A stretch of DNA of 64,000 nt. Origin: Gammaproteobacteria bacterium (lineage in GTDB: Bacteria > Pseudomonadota > Gammaproteobacteria > Enterobacterales > Alteromonadaceae). The notes beneath the pieces were generated by a model. It was given only the letters and a program-made list of their open reading frames with translations. It had not been told where the DNA came from and made no database searches. Positions 37,757 to 47,936 of this stretch are shown here, one piece after another. Made by a program: the position numbers and the translations under genes. The stretch is from NCBI GenBank assembly GCA_018222985.1, contig JAAEZG010000001.1, positions 186,001-250,000 on the forward strand, in the 5' to 3' direction. Each line of letters starts with the position of its first letter. Within the stretch, counting starts at the first letter, position 1.

Positions 37757-40408
37757 TTACAAAGGCGCCAAACTTTGACTGATTTTTTCGTCTAAATCAG
37801 GGGCTAAATTTGGCATTTGCTGCAGCTGACGTAACTGCGCTTCAAGCAACGTTTGACGTTTAGCATCAAAGCGGCGCCATTGCGTTAACGGCGTTACAAG
37901 ACGCGCTGCAACCTGTGGGTTTTTGTCGTTGAGGTAGGCAATCATATCCGCCATTAACGCATACCCTGCCCCGTCTTCACGATGAAACTGGGTTACATTA
38001 CGCCCAAACGTGGCCCATAGCGCATACACGCGATTCGGGTTGTCACGATTAAAACGCGAATGATTATGCAATTGCGTGACTATTTCAACAACATCGGCGT
38101 GCGGCGCACTCGCTTGAATAGCAAACCACTTATCTAACACCAATGGGGTGTCGTACCACTGGTGTTCAAACGCCCGAAGTAATTGTTCCTGACACGGTAG
38201 TCGCAAATGCACCGCGGTTTGCAATGCTGATTGCTGGGCCGTCATGTTATCGGCTTTTGCATAGTACTTTGCAACAACATCGCTATATTTATCAGGCATA
38301 TGCAGTGCTAGGTAGTAGAGTACTGTGTGCTGCAAACTGCGCTGCGCAATGGCATTTCCGGTTAAGGTATAAGGCGCATCAGCGCTAGCCGCGTAGCCTT
38401 GCCAGAGGCCCTCAAATTCAGCAAACAGATGTTCTGCCAGCTGTTGCCGTAACTGATGAACCGCCGTAGAAATGTGGGCTAGCGGTATGTCGCGCGGATA
38501 ATACTCCGCAATTTCTTCAACGGTTGGTGGTGTTAGTACTTGAGCCTTCAGGGCACTGTCCATAGAGCTGGCGACAAACTGTTGCAGCGCCTGCGCAACT
38601 TCTTGGGGTAATACCAAGGCCTGCTGAGAAGCCACTGCGCTGCGAATAAGTTGCGTAAAAATTTGCTGTGCAGCCTCCCAACGCGTGACTTCTTGCTCTG
38701 CGGAACCTAGCAGTACCACTTGGTCACTGAAGCTTTGGGCAAAATTAAGCTTAATCGGTGCGCCAAAGTTTTCATTTAACGCCACAACCGGTTCGGCCGT
38801 GATATTGTCAAAGATCAATTGGGCTGTTTCAGTTGTCAATTCAAAAAGTAAGCTACCAGACTCATGGGCGCGCACCGCGCCAGCTGATTGCCGGTCAGTA
38901 CTGGCTGAAGTCACTGCAAGACGTTGCCCATTTTTACCGTATAAACTCAGTAACATGGGAATGTGAACGGCCTGTTTCTCCGTCTGGCCAGGGGTTTCTG
39001 GCGTATATTGGGAAAAACTAAGGGTTAAGCGCTGCTGGTTCAGATCATAATGTTGCGTCACCTCGACAATGGGCGTGCCAGCCTGGCTATACCAGCGCTT
39101 AAACACCGATAAATCAGCTTGATTTGCGTCCGCCATAGCCGCGACAAAATCATCGCAGGTTACGGCCTGGCCATCGTGGCGTTCAATATAAAGCCGCATA
39201 CCGGCTTGAAAGCCCTGTTCGCCGAGTATGGTATGCAACATGCGAATGACTTCTGCACCTTTGTTGTATACCGTCACCGTATAGAAGTTATTCATTTCGA
39301 CCACTTTGTCGGGCCGTATCGGGTGCGCCATGGGGCTCGCATCTTCATTGAATTGATGCGTGCGTATAATACGAATTGCATCAATGCGGTTCACAGCACG
39401 AGAACCTAAGTCAGAGCTAAACTCTTGATCGCGAAATACCGTTAAACCTTCTTTCAAACTCAGCTGAAACCAATCACGACAAGTAATGCGATTGCCTGTC
39501 CAGTTATGAAAGTATTCGTGCCCTATTACTGACTCAACGTTGAGAAAGTCTTGGTCGGTTGCGGTTTTAGCGTCAGCCAACACATAACGCGAATTAAAAA
39601 CATTCAGGCCCTTGTTTTCCATGGCGCCCATGTTGAAGAAATCGACCGCGACAACCATATAAATATCTAAGTCGTACTCAAGGCCAAAGCGCTCTTCGTC
39701 CCAACGCATGGAGTTCTTGAGCGATGTCATGGCAAATTCAGCACGGCTTAAATTGCCTTTGTCGACAAACAACTGCAATTGTACGACACGGCCGCTACGG
39801 GTAACGAATTCATCGTTAAGTACGTCGAAGTCGCCGGCAACGAGCGCAAATAGATACGCAGGTTTTGGGTGTGGGTCGTGCCATGTCACCCAATGGGTAC
39901 CGTTACCATTGTTTCCTCGCGCAACGGCGTTGCCGTTACTCAACAAATAGGGAAATAGCCCTGCATCACCAACCACCGTCGTGGTAAATTCAGCCAAAAT
40001 ATCCGGCCGATCTAAGTAATAGGTAATGCGCCGAAACCCTTCAGCTTCGCATTGCGTGCAAAACGCCCCGCCTGACTTATAAAGTCCTTCAAGGGCCTGA
40101 TTAGCCGCTGGGTTGATCTGGGTTTCTATGGTTAGTTCAAAAGGCTCGTTCGGCACGGTTAATTGCAGTGATTTTTGATCAATGTGAACATCATCACGTG
40201 CAACCTGCTCGCCATTTAAAGCAATTTGAATAAGCTCAAGGTTTTCCCCGTGAAGCACCAAGCTATTGGAACTCCCCACAGGGGTGATCTGCATGGTGTT
40301 GTGCACACGTGTTGCGGTTTCATGAAGGTGAAAGGTTAAATCGACGGTTTTGATAAGGAATTCCGGAGCGCGATAGTCGCTCCGGAAACTTGCTGATTTT
40401 ACTGACAT
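37757..40408 (-). CDS. pepN: Aminopeptidase N (M1 family)
   Basis: The 883-residue zinc aminopeptidase cleaves N-terminal residues from peptides in the cytoplasm. The substrate-binding GAMEN motif is at 261-265 and the zinc site HEYFH at 297-301, with the third ligand Glu some 19 residues later in KEGLTVFRDQEF. Length equals the gammaproteobacterial PepN (about 870). It follows nhaC by 13 bases and is probably co-transcribed. This is a main peptidase for protein catabolism. Confidence 0.97.
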   Translation of the reverse strand: MSVKSASFRSDYRAPEFLIKTVDLTFHLHETATRVHNTMQITPVGSSNSLVLHGENLELIQIALNGEQVARDDVHIDQKSLQLTVPNEPFELTIETQINPAANQALEGLYKSGGAFCTQCEAEGFRRITYYLDRPDILAEFTTTVVGDAGLFPYLLSNGNAVARGNNGNGTHWVTWHDPHPKPAYLFALVAGDFDVLNDEFVTRSGRVVQLQLFVDKGNLSRAEFAMTSLKNSMRWDEERFGLEYDLDIYMVVAVDFFNMGAMENKGLNVFNSRYVLADAKTATDQDFLNVESVIGHEYFHNWTGNRITCRDWFQLSLKEGLTVFRDQEFSSDLGSRAVNRIDAIRIIRTHQFNEDASPMAHPIRPDKVVEMNNFYTVTVYNKGAEVIRMLHTILGEQGFQAGMRLYIERHDGQAVTCDDFVAAMADANQADLSVFKRWYSQAGTPIVEVTQHYDLNQQRLTLSFSQYTPETPGQTEKQAVHIPMLLSLYGKNGQRLAVTSASTDRQSAGAVRAHESGSLLFELTTETAQLIFDNITAEPVVALNENFGAPIKLNFAQSFSDQVVLLGSAEQEVTRWEAAQQIFTQLIRSAVASQQALVLPQEVAQALQQFVASSMDSALKAQVLTPPTVEEIAEYYPRDIPLAHISTAVHQLRQQLAEHLFAEFEGLWQGYAASADAPYTLTGNAIAQRSLQHTVLYYLALHMPDKYSDVVAKYYAKADNMTAQQSALQTAVHLRLPCQEQLLRAFEHQWYDTPLVLDKWFAIQASAPHADVVEIVTQLHNHSRFNRDNPNRVYALWATFGRNVTQFHREDGAGYALMADMIAYLNDKNPQVAARLVTPLTQWRRFDAKRQTLLEAQLRQLQQMPNLAPDLDEKISQSLAPL

Positions 40409-40421
40409 ATCAACCTATAAG

Positions 40422-41882
40422 TTAAGCTTGTTGGCGTTCTGGTAAGCGTAGAATACGTATGCCGGTGTAGGCATAAAACAGTGCCATTAACGGTGTTATC
40501 CAATTGAAGAAAGCGAACGGCGCATAAATCCAAGGGCTTACACCTAAGGCTCCCATCATAAAGGCACCACAGGTATTCCACGGAATTAACGCTGAAGTTA
40601 AAGTTGCACTATCTTCTAATGTACGTGAAAGCAGGCGCGGGTCTAACCCGCGACGCTCAAACTCTTCACGGTACATGCGCCCTGGTAAGACAATGGCCAT
40701 GTACTGATCGGCGGTTAGTACATTGGCCCCGAAACAAGTAAATAAAGTTGCTGCAATTAAGCTGCCTAACGACTTCACGTAGCCTAAAACGCCGGCAATT
40801 AAGCGCTGCAATAGGCCTAGTTTTTCCATAATCGCGCCGAATGTCATGGCACTTAAAATTAGCCACACGGTGTTGAGCATGCTTGACATGCCGCCGCCAC
40901 TTAACAAGTCATCTAAATCTGCTGAGCCTGTTTCAATTGCAACACCGTCAGTCAGTGCGCCCCAAACTACCTTTAACGTAGCAATGGCGCCAGCGTCTCC
41001 ACCTGCTAACTTTGTAATCATGTCGGGTTGAAAAATAACAGCCCATACACCGCCTAACAATGCGCCAAAAAATACCGTTGGCAGCGCTGGTTTGCGGGTT
41101 GCTGCTAAATAAAGTAAAACTAGCAACGGCACTAACATTAGCCAGCCGATATTAAAGGTATTGCGCAGCTCAAGTTGCATTTTTTCAAGCTGTAATACGC
41201 TAACAGCACCGTCAGCGTTAAAGCCTAAAATGACAAAAATAATCAGGGTGATAACAAACGCCGGCACGGCGGTATAAGCCATGTAGCGAATATGCGAGAA
41301 CAGTTCAGAACCAGCAACAGCTGGTGCCAAGTTGGTGGTATCGCTTAATGGCGACATTTTGTCACCAAAATAGGCGCCTGAAACAACCGCACCGGCCGTA
41401 ATGGCTGGCGACAAGTCCATGCCTACCGCAACGCCCATTAATGCAACACCTATGGTGGCAGCTGTTGTCCAAGAGCTGCCGATAGCAAGCGAAATAATGG
41501 CGCAAATAAGCGCAGTCGCGGCATAGAACCAACTTGGATTAAGCAACTCTAGGCCGAAGTAAATCATACTCGGCACCGTACCTGCTAATAACCAGGTACC
41601 AATCAGAGAGCCTACAGCGAGAATAATCAATAAAGCGCCAAGCGCAACCGAAATGCCCTCTTTAATGCCGTCTTCAATTTGTTCCCAACTAAAACGATTA
41701 TAAAAACCAATGGCTATGGCAACGCCAGCTGCTATCCATAATGCGATTTGGTTGGGCCCATATGACGAGTCTTCGCCAAATAAATAAACCGACAATGCCA
41801 ACATGGCAATAAGCGCTAATAAAGGCAGTGAGGCTTGTAAAATACTGGGGCTGCGTTGTTCGACAGCTTTATTGTTTTGCAT
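40422..41882 (-). CDS. nhaC: Na+/H+ antiporter NhaC family
   Basis: The 486-residue protein has about eleven or twelve membrane segments, with family motifs AVVSGAYFGDKMSPLSDTTNLAPA and GANVLTADQYMAIVLPGRMYREEFE. NhaC exchanges cytoplasmic Na+ for H+, as expected in a marine or haloalkaline organism. It is placed between the proQ-prc terminator and pepN. Confidence 0.94.
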   Translation of the reverse strand: MQNNKAVEQRSPSILQASLPLLALIAMLALSVYLFGEDSSYGPNQIALWIAAGVAIAIGFYNRFSWEQIEDGIKEGISVALGALLIILAVGSLIGTWLLAGTVPSMIYFGLELLNPSWFYAATALICAIISLAIGSSWTTAATIGVALMGVAVGMDLSPAITAGAVVSGAYFGDKMSPLSDTTNLAPAVAGSELFSHIRYMAYTAVPAFVITLIIFVILGFNADGAVSVLQLEKMQLELRNTFNIGWLMLVPLLVLLYLAATRKPALPTVFFGALLGGVWAVIFQPDMITKLAGGDAGAIATLKVVWGALTDGVAIETGSADLDDLLSGGGMSSMLNTVWLILSAMTFGAIMEKLGLLQRLIAGVLGYVKSLGSLIAATLFTCFGANVLTADQYMAIVLPGRMYREEFERRGLDPRLLSRTLEDSATLTSALIPWNTCGAFMMGALGVSPWIYAPFAFFNWITPLMALFYAYTGIRILRLPERQQA

Positions 41883-41940
41883 AAAAATTCTCTAACCCAA
41901 GAAATAAAATCTAATTATTTTTATAATAATTTTAATGATA

Positions 41941-41965
41941 AAAAAGCCGCATAAAGCGGCTTTTT
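41941..41965 (-). terminator. Intrinsic terminator after prc
   Basis: The perfect 10-base-pair stem AAAAAGCCGC / GCGGCTTTTT has loop ATAAA, with T runs on both strands. It ends the proQ-prc operon 20 bases after the prc stop. Confidence 0.9.
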
Positions 41966-41984
41966 CGTCACGATATGTCGCAGT

Positions 41985-44042
41985 TTAATTCATTGCGAGC
42001 TTCTGCGCATCAATCATTGCGAAGCTTAGCGCCATGGTTTCTGTCAAATATGGGTCCATGACATCAATATCCGCTGGAATATCTTCCACCGATTCAACAG
42101 GTTCAAGCCCTAAGCGCTTTAACCGTTCGTTTGCACGGGCTAATTTTTTGGCTTCTTCTTCAGCTTGTTCAGCTTTGCGTTCATCAAGCACCAAACTCAC
42201 CCAAGTGCGATCTTTTTCCTGCTGGTATTCAGCAATATCCTCAAACACGTATTTGAACTCAGGGTTGTCATTGATACGTTTATTAAGGGTGGCTTGCCAT
42301 TGCTCGAAGTTTTCAACAGCCACGGTGCTCACCGGCTCATATTTGGCAGCCGGTAATTGGTCCCACGGTAATGCGTTGTCTTGGCTACTTTCACCGAACT
42401 CTTCGGCGTCAATAACCGACGGCATGACTAAGTCAGGGCTAACACCGCGTAATTGCGTACTACCGCCATTGATACGGTAAAACTTGGCAATGGTGAACTG
42501 TACGCTACCCAAGGCGTTGTCATAGTTGTCAAATGGATACATTTGTAACGCCCGGTGGTGTTGAACAGTACCTTTGCCGTAAGTGTTTTCACCAACAACA
42601 ACAGCGCGTTGGTAGTCTTGCATAGCTGCAGCAAAAATTTCTGAGGCTGACGCGCTATACCGGTCAACCATAATCACTAAAGGCCCTTCGTAATGAAGCT
42701 TGCCGTCGCGATCGCCATTGATATCACGGCGTTTACGGTGATCTAAAATTTGTACCACTGGGCCTTTATCAATAAACAAGCCGGTTAACGAAATGGCTTC
42801 CGATAATGACCCGCCGCCATTGCCACGAAGGTCAATGACAATACCTTCAACGTCAGCTTGTTTGGCTTCGTCGATTAGTTTTTGCGTGTCTTCGGTAAGG
42901 CCATTGTAAAAACCAGGAATATTAATAACCCCTAATTTACGCCCTGCATAAGTACCTTCTTTAGGCGACTCAATTTCTAATTTAGCGGCGCGATCTTCCA
43001 ACTTAACTTTATCGCGTACAATGGCAATCTCTTTCGGAGTTGCGCCGGCGCTCTGGTTTGCTTTTAAAACTTGCAACCGCACGGTTGACCCTTTTGGCCC
43101 TTTGATCAGCTCAACCACGTCGTCTAATCGCCAACCCACAATATCAACAAAATCATCTTCGCCTTGTGCGACGCCAACAATTTTATCGTCCACTGCTAAG
43201 CTACCGTTTTTATCAGCAGGGCCGCCCGGTACCAAGCTGCGAATTACGGTGTAGTCGTAATCGGCTTGCAATACCGCACCAATTCCCTCAAGCGATAGAT
43301 TCATGTTTTGTTCAAAACGCTCAGCATTAGCCGGTGAAAGGTAGCTAGTGTGTGCTTCAACGCTGCGCGCAAATGCGTTCATCACGGTTTGAAATACATC
43401 TTCGCTATTGGTTTGCGTGAGGCGTTTCAGCGTGCTGTTGTAACGTTTCCCTAAGGTTTCAACCACTTCAGGCCACGTTTTTCCGGTCATGGTTAAATTC
43501 AAGGCATCGTACTTCACCCGTTGCCGCCATAGCTCATCAAGCTCAGCTTGATTTTCAGCCCAAGGCTTGTCTTCACGCTGAAAGTAATATTTGTCGTCGG
43601 GTTTGCTAAAGTCGAACGGCTGCTCTTCATCCAGTAATGAAAGCGCGTAGGTGTAGCGTTCAAAACGGCGTTGTAACGACTTGTCATACAGCGAATAGGC
43701 GGCGTTGAGCTTGCCAGTTAAAATCATATCGTCAAAAAGCTCACGATATTCAGAGGCTTGCTCAATATCCTGTTGCAACAAGAACATCTTGTTGTAATCC
43801 AACATTTCTAAATACCGCTCAAGAATTTGCGCAGATAACGCATTATCAAGCTGCATTTGTTTGAAATGATCTCGTGTGAAAAATCGAGCGACGCGCCCGC
43901 TTGCTACACCGTGTTGCTCTTGCGGTTGCAACTCAGGTAGCTCCTCGGGAGTGTGCGCTGGTGGAATAGCAACAGCAGTAGCACTTAACCCAAGAGCTAC
44001 CGATACTGCTAACGCAAATTTAGACATCGCTCGCTTCGTCAT
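41985..44042 (-). CDS. prc: Tail-specific periplasmic protease Prc (S41)
   Basis: The 685-residue protease is exported by an N-terminal signal peptide (about 1-25, ending ATAVA). It has an N-terminal helical domain, a PDZ domain (about 235-330, LEGIGAVLQADYDYTVIRSL), and the S41 protease domain with DRYSASASEIFAAAMQD (catalytic Ser in this stretch, near 463-467) and the lysine of GENTYGKGTVQHH. Prc cuts proteins with nonpolar C-termini, including peptidoglycan enzymes. It follows proQ by 12 bases, the same pairing as in E. coli. Confidence 0.96.
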   Translation of the reverse strand: MTKRAMSKFALAVSVALGLSATAVAIPPAHTPEELPELQPQEQHGVASGRVARFFTRDHFKQMQLDNALSAQILERYLEMLDYNKMFLLQQDIEQASEYRELFDDMILTGKLNAAYSLYDKSLQRRFERYTYALSLLDEEQPFDFSKPDDKYYFQREDKPWAENQAELDELWRQRVKYDALNLTMTGKTWPEVVETLGKRYNSTLKRLTQTNSEDVFQTVMNAFARSVEAHTSYLSPANAERFEQNMNLSLEGIGAVLQADYDYTVIRSLVPGGPADKNGSLAVDDKIVGVAQGEDDFVDIVGWRLDDVVELIKGPKGSTVRLQVLKANQSAGATPKEIAIVRDKVKLEDRAAKLEIESPKEGTYAGRKLGVINIPGFYNGLTEDTQKLIDEAKQADVEGIVIDLRGNGGGSLSEAISLTGLFIDKGPVVQILDHRKRRDINGDRDGKLHYEGPLVIMVDRYSASASEIFAAAMQDYQRAVVVGENTYGKGTVQHHRALQMYPFDNYDNALGSVQFTIAKFYRINGGSTQLRGVSPDLVMPSVIDAEEFGESSQDNALPWDQLPAAKYEPVSTVAVENFEQWQATLNKRINDNPEFKYVFEDIAEYQQEKDRTWVSLVLDERKAEQAEEEAKKLARANERLKRLGLEPVESVEDIPADIDVMDPYLTETMALSFAMIDAQKLAMN

Positions 44043-44054
44043 ACTTCACTACTC

Positions 44055-44738
44055 CTATTTCGTGACAAACACTGCGCTTACCTTCACTTTGACCGTTAAA
44101 CCATTTTGAAGTTGCACATGAATATCATCACGATCAATTTCTGTAATTTGACCGGCTACTGGAAGTTTGCCAGCCTTTACTTGCACTTGCTGCCCAACCT
44201 GTAATTGTTCGTGCTTCACTGCCTTTAATTGCGCGACAGGTTTAGCTGCTTTTGCTTGCCCTGATTGCGCAGACCGCTTGGCTGGGCTTTTTGCTCGGGC
44301 TTTACGAGCTGCCGCTGCATTTGATTTTGGCTTATCATTCGCCGCAGCTTGCTTGTTTGCAGCTTGCTCGGCTTTACGCTTGGTTGCTGCACGCTCGGCC
44401 GCAGCTGCTTTTGACTCGGCCAGCGCTTGTTCAGCATGTTGTTGGTGATCTTCTTCAATCATACCGGCTTCGGCACCATCAAGATCAACACGTACAGCAC
44501 CTACTTTAACCGCACGCAAATAGCGCCAACTATTGGTGTAATGGCGTAACGCCGTACGAATACGCGTTTTACTTACGGTTTCGTCATTGGCTAAGCGCTC
44601 TGCTAATTCTTCAAAAATACCAATTTTTAATGGTTTCGCATCGCCCTCCAGTGAAAAACACTCTGGAAATTTCTCAGCTAAATACGCTATTACTTCTTTG
44701 GTATTCGTTAACTTTTTAACGTCAGTCGTCATCGTCAT
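44055..44738 (-). CDS. proQ: RNA chaperone ProQ
   Basis: The 227 residues have an N-terminal FinO-like domain (about 8-120) with EVIAYLAEKFPECFSLEG, KPLKIGIFEEL and ALRHYTNSWRYL, then a long Ala/Lys-rich basic linker, then a C-terminal Tudor-like domain (QLKAVKHEQLQVGQQVQV). This is the plan of E. coli ProQ (232). ProQ binds structured small RNAs and mRNA 3' ends. AGGAA precedes the ATG. The gene starts within the last 17 bases of the unknown acidic gene before it, so translation is likely coupled. Confidence 0.95.
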   Translation of the reverse strand: MTMTTDVKKLTNTKEVIAYLAEKFPECFSLEGDAKPLKIGIFEELAERLANDETVSKTRIRTALRHYTNSWRYLRAVKVGAVRVDLDGAEAGMIEEDHQQHAEQALAESKAAAAERAATKRKAEQAANKQAAANDKPKSNAAAARKARAKSPAKRSAQSGQAKAAKPVAQLKAVKHEQLQVGQQVQVKAGKLPVAGQITEIDRDDIHVQLQNGLTVKVKVSAVFVTK

Positions 44739-45015
44739 TAAATTCCTGCTGACGCACGTCAGCTAATTGATCCATGATATAGGCTTGCATTTCATCGCTA
44801 TCGAGAGCTAATAACTCAGGGTTTTCTATCCACTCAAATAACGTTCGTCGTACTACTTCTTCAAGTTGCTCAATAGTGTCTTCAGGTTCACTGTAATCGA
44901 CAATATAGTGCAACATTTCATTCATTTGGTCGGTTGCTGTTTCTTCGTCGCCTTCAAAAAAGGCCATATCCACGTAACTGACTAAATAGGCATAAATATC
45001 AAAATCACTGTACAT
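44722..45015 (-). CDS. Small acidic protein of unknown function
   Basis: The 97 residues are strongly acidic, beginning MYSDFDIYAYLVSYVDMAFFEGDEE and ending EFNDDDD, with an alpha-helical look and no membrane segment or Cys. I recognise no family. It lies between msrC (14 bases upstream) and proQ (17-base overlap) in a tight operon, and acidic charge contrasts with the basic ProQ linker. Coding is supported by good packing in the operon and by the overlap. Confidence 0.72.
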   Translation of the reverse strand: MYSDFDIYAYLVSYVDMAFFEGDEETATDQMNEMLHYIVDYSEPEDTIEQLEEVVRRTLFEWIENPELLALDSDEMQAYIMDQLADVRQQEFNDDDD

Positions 45016-45029
45016 AATGAATCAGTAAC

Positions 45030-45494
45030 CTATGCCGGCCAGTTTAGCGTTTCAATAAATCGCCCTAACTGGGTTAAGCCCTGCGCGTCAGCTTCGCTGA
45101 AACGCCCAACGCTTGGACTATCTAAGTCAAATACACCCACCACCTCATTGTTAACAATCAGAGGCACCACAACTTCAGAGTTTGACGCGGCGTCACAAGC
45201 GATATGGCCAGCGAATTCATGCACGTCGACCACCCGCTGAGTTTCACGGGTGGCGGCTGCGGCGCCGCAAACCCCTTTGCCAAAGGCAATACGCAAACAG
45301 GCAACCTTGCCTTGAAAAGGCCCCAAAACCAAAGTTTCGGGTTCACGAGTTAGGTAAAAACCAACCCAGTTTACGTCTGATAAAGTGTCATAAACTAAAG
45401 CTGACAGATTACTTAAATTAGCAATTAAGTCTGGCTCGCCGGCGGTAATTGCCTTCGCTTGTTCAAGCAGTAAGTTATAATCTGTACTAGTCAT
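45030..45494 (-). CDS. msrC: Free methionine-(R)-sulfoxide reductase (GAF domain)
   Basis: The 154-residue GAF-domain enzyme reduces free methionine-(R)-sulfoxide. Its Cys residues keep the spacing of E. coli MsrC: one Cys in ACLRIAFGKGVCG, the next 9 residues later, and a third 23 residues after that in AGHIACDAAS. The same gene (yebR) sits upstream of proQ in E. coli. It follows the DUF1315 gene by 6 bases. Confidence 0.93.
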   Translation of the reverse strand: MTSTDYNLLLEQAKAITAGEPDLIANLSNLSALVYDTLSDVNWVGFYLTREPETLVLGPFQGKVACLRIAFGKGVCGAAAATRETQRVVDVHEFAGHIACDAASNSEVVVPLIVNNEVVGVFDLDSPSVGRFSEADAQGLTQLGRFIETLNWPA

Positions 45495-45500
45495 AAATGG

Positions 45501-45797
45501 CTACGAATTCGCCTCATGGGATTGATTTAAGGAAAAGCTAGCAATGGTTTGCTCGCCTTTGATGTCGGCTTTCATTGCCCGCTTAGTACGGGTAACTAAT
45601 TGGCCATCAGCGCCAATGCGGAAGGCTTCTTCAGACGGGCGATATTTGGCTTGGTAGGCCATGACTAACTGAATACAGTGTTCGCGCTGTTCATCAGATA
45701 GCGTCACGCCGTCAGGCCACTTTCCAAGCTCAACAGCTTGAAGGAGTCGCTCAAAAGTTTCGGGGGTAATTGATGAAACCAAATCATTAAACTGCAT
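45501..45797 (-). CDS. DUF1315 (YeaC-like) protein
   Basis: The 98-residue protein has ITPETFERLLQAVELGKWPDGVTLSDEQREHCIQLVMAYQAKY, the DUF1315 core seen in E. coli YeaC. Function unknown. It lies 3 bases after the zinc-ribbon gene and 6 before msrC, in the same operon. Confidence 0.88.
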   Translation of the reverse strand: MQFNDLVSSITPETFERLLQAVELGKWPDGVTLSDEQREHCIQLVMAYQAKYRPSEEAFRIGADGQLVTRTKRAMKADIKGEQTIASFSLNQSHEANS

Positions 45798-45800
45798 TTA

Positions 45801-46127
45801 TTACGGCTTCCTTTTAATCATAACTAACCGAACGCGATTAACAATAAACCAAATCACCCCAACAATCATCAAGCCGTAGGCGGTATTCGCTTGCCAGCTA
45901 TTTGGTAATGGTTGCTGAATGAAGTAATAAGTAAATGCAGCAATCGCAATAAGTAAGGCGAGCATTGACTGACCGACAACTTTTTCGCGTTTAGCCATCA
46001 TGACACGCCGCCATTCACGATCGCGTTCTTCCGGCGATAACCCGGTTAACTTAAAATCGCAATGTGGGCAGTTGGTTGCTTTGTCAGACACCCGCTTAGA
46101 GCACGAAGGGCATTGAATAAGCGCCAT
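45801..46127 (-). CDS. Zinc-ribbon membrane protein, unknown function
   Basis: The 108 residues have an N-terminal zinc ribbon with two CxxC pairs (IQCPSCSKRVSDKATNCPHCDF), a helical linker, and two membrane helices (about 52-70 and 80-97). Function unknown. The ATG at 46127 has GAGG 5 to 6 bases before it; the frame is open for 20 codons more without support. It is the first gene of the operon ending at prc. Confidence 0.82.
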   Translation of the reverse strand: MALIQCPSCSKRVSDKATNCPHCDFKLTGLSPEERDREWRRVMMAKREKVVGQSMLALLIAIAAFTYYFIQQPLPNSWQANTAYGLMIVGVIWFIVNRVRLVMIKRKP

Positions 46128-46210
46128 GTAAACCTCGGTTACGTCACAGTTGAATAGGCAATATAAGGGATCTGGCCGGAAATTCAAGCTGTGTAAGGGT
46201 TATATAAAAA

Positions 46211-46234
46211 ACAAACCCGCCGAAGCGGGCTTGT
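46211..46234 (-). terminator. Intrinsic terminator after the Na+/alanine symporter gene
   Basis: ACAAGCCCGC / GCGGGTTTGT on the minus strand, with loop TTCG and one G-U pair, is followed by a T run. It closes the symporter gene before the zinc-ribbon operon. Confidence 0.85.
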
Positions 46235-46250
46235 TCGATGAGCTATTAGC

Positions 46251-47936
46251 TTAATCTTTGGCGCTTTTTTCTCTTTGTTCAGCGTCAAAATCTTGCCAGT
46301 AAGCTTTCACGGTATCTTTCATTTCACGTCGTAACAACACAATACCGAGTAAGTTTGGTAGCGTCATGAGCACAATGGCCACATAAGACAACGTCCATAC
46401 TAGCGTGGTGTCTGCAAACGAAGCGACAAAGAAACCGGCAACGTAAATAATCCGATATGGCATAACGCCACGTTGGCCAACCAAATAAACGACGGCACGG
46501 TCGCCATAATAGGACCAAGCAATTGCCGTCGAGAAGGCAAACAACATTAAGCTAATCGGAATAATGTACTCACCTGGTTGCCCCAAAAAGCCCATACTAA
46601 ATGCTTTCGCGGTTAATGCAGCTGAATGTAATAACGAGTCACCGACAATAACAATGTCTTCTTTTTTCAGTTGACCCTTTTCAATACGCAGTACACCTGT
46701 GTATGGGTCTTCGCCGGCTACAATAAAGCGCACGTTTTCGGCAACAGAACGAGCATGCAACATAGTGTAACCATTACTAACAGCCTGGCCATCGCGCACC
46801 GTAATGGTGCCGGTGAATTTCTCGATGGTGTTTTGCTCGGTGCCATTTAAGTAATGGTACAGCGCTTCACGGTCAGCTTCGTTTGCGTCTGAGTAATTAC
46901 CTGAAACAATCTCAAGATCTGTTCGCGAGAAGGTGTTTTCGTGCTTCTGTGACCACACACCAGACGACAAAATAACCAAACCGGTTAAGGTACAGATAAT
47001 AATGGTGTCGATGAATGGTTCAAGAATTGACACCATACCTTCAGATACCGGCTCATCAGCACGCGCTGAGGCATGAGCAATGGGTGCTGAACCCTGCCCG
47101 GCTTCGTTTGAGAACAAGCCGCGGTTAACACCACGATTAAACGCGTACGCAAAGGTTGCACCTAAGAAACCACCAGTGGCTGCAGAACCAGTGAAAGCGT
47201 CAGTAAAAATAGCCGCAAATGACGGGCCAATTTGCTCAAGGTTATATAAAATAACACTTAACGAGCCAAGCACGTACAGCACACCCATAATAGGTACAAT
47301 TTTTGATGTTACCGCTGCAATGCGCGTAATGCCGCCAATAATGACCAAAGCTAACAAGATAGACAGCACACCACCGACAATCATTGGCTCAAAACCAAAG
47401 CTCATCTCCATACTCTGCGCAATGTTATTGATTTGCGGCATATTACCCGTGCCAAACGAGCTGATAATAGTGGCGATGGCAAAAATAACCGCCAACCACT
47501 TCATGTTTAAGCGGCGGTCCATGTAGTACATAGGGCCACCGGCCATAGTGCCATCTTCGGTTTGCACACGATATTTATGCGACAAGGTGACTTCCACAAA
47601 CTTGGTCGTCATACCCAAGAATGCCGTAATCCACATCCAAAATAGCGCGGCAGGGCCACCGAGGAATATCGCTAATGCAACACCACCAATGTTACCCGTA
47701 CCGACGGTACCAGAGAGCGCAGTTGATAACGCTTGAAAATGGCTGGTATCGCCTTGGGCGCCCTTCTTGGTGAATTTACCGGTGACGACTTTCCAAGCAT
47801 GGCCGAAAAATCGAATTTGCGGAAAGCCAAGATAGAGCGTGAAGAAAACACCCACACCCAACAGAATATATGGGAAATAAGCTGCCGAGCCTAAATAGCT
47901 ATCGAGCAGCAATAAAAAGTTGTTGATCGCTTCCAA
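46251..47936 (-). CDS. Sodium/alanine symporter family (AGCS) transporter
   Basis: The 561-residue amino-acid/Na+ symporter has family motifs [46 protein letters not shown] and [10 protein letters not shown], with about eleven membrane segments. Between the [21 protein letters not shown] helix and the next helix lies an insert of roughly 100 polar residues (about 325-435), much longer than the loop in typical AGCS proteins. The start is a TTG with GGGGG 5 to 6 bases ahead. It probably imports Ala or Gly with Na+. Confidence 0.92.
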   Translation of the reverse strand: MEAINNFLLLLDSYLGSAAYFPYILLGVGVFFTLYLGFPQIRFFGHAWKVVTGKFTKKGAQGDTSHFQALSTALSGTVGTGNIGGVALAIFLGGPAALFWMWITAFLGMTTKFVEVTLSHKYRVQTEDGTMAGGPMYYMDRRLNMKWLAVIFAIATIISSFGTGNMPQINNIAQSMEMSFGFEPMIVGGVLSILLALVIIGGITRIAAVTSKIVPIMGVLYVLGSLSVILYNLEQIGPSFAAIFTDAFTGSAATGGFLGATFAYAFNRGVNRGLFSNEAGQGSAPIAHASARADEPVSEGMVSILEPFIDTIIICTLTGLVILSSGVWSQKHENTFSRTDLEIVSGNYSDANEADREALYHYLNGTEQNTIEKFTGTITVRDGQAVSNGYTMLHARSVAENVRFIVAGEDPYTGVLRIEKGQLKKEDIVIVGDSLLHSAALTAKAFSMGFLGQPGEYIIPISLMLFAFSTAIAWSYYGDRAVVYLVGQRGVMPYRIIYVAGFFVASFADTTLVWTLSYVAIVLMTLPNLLGIVLLRREMKDTVKAYWQDFDAEQREKSAKD

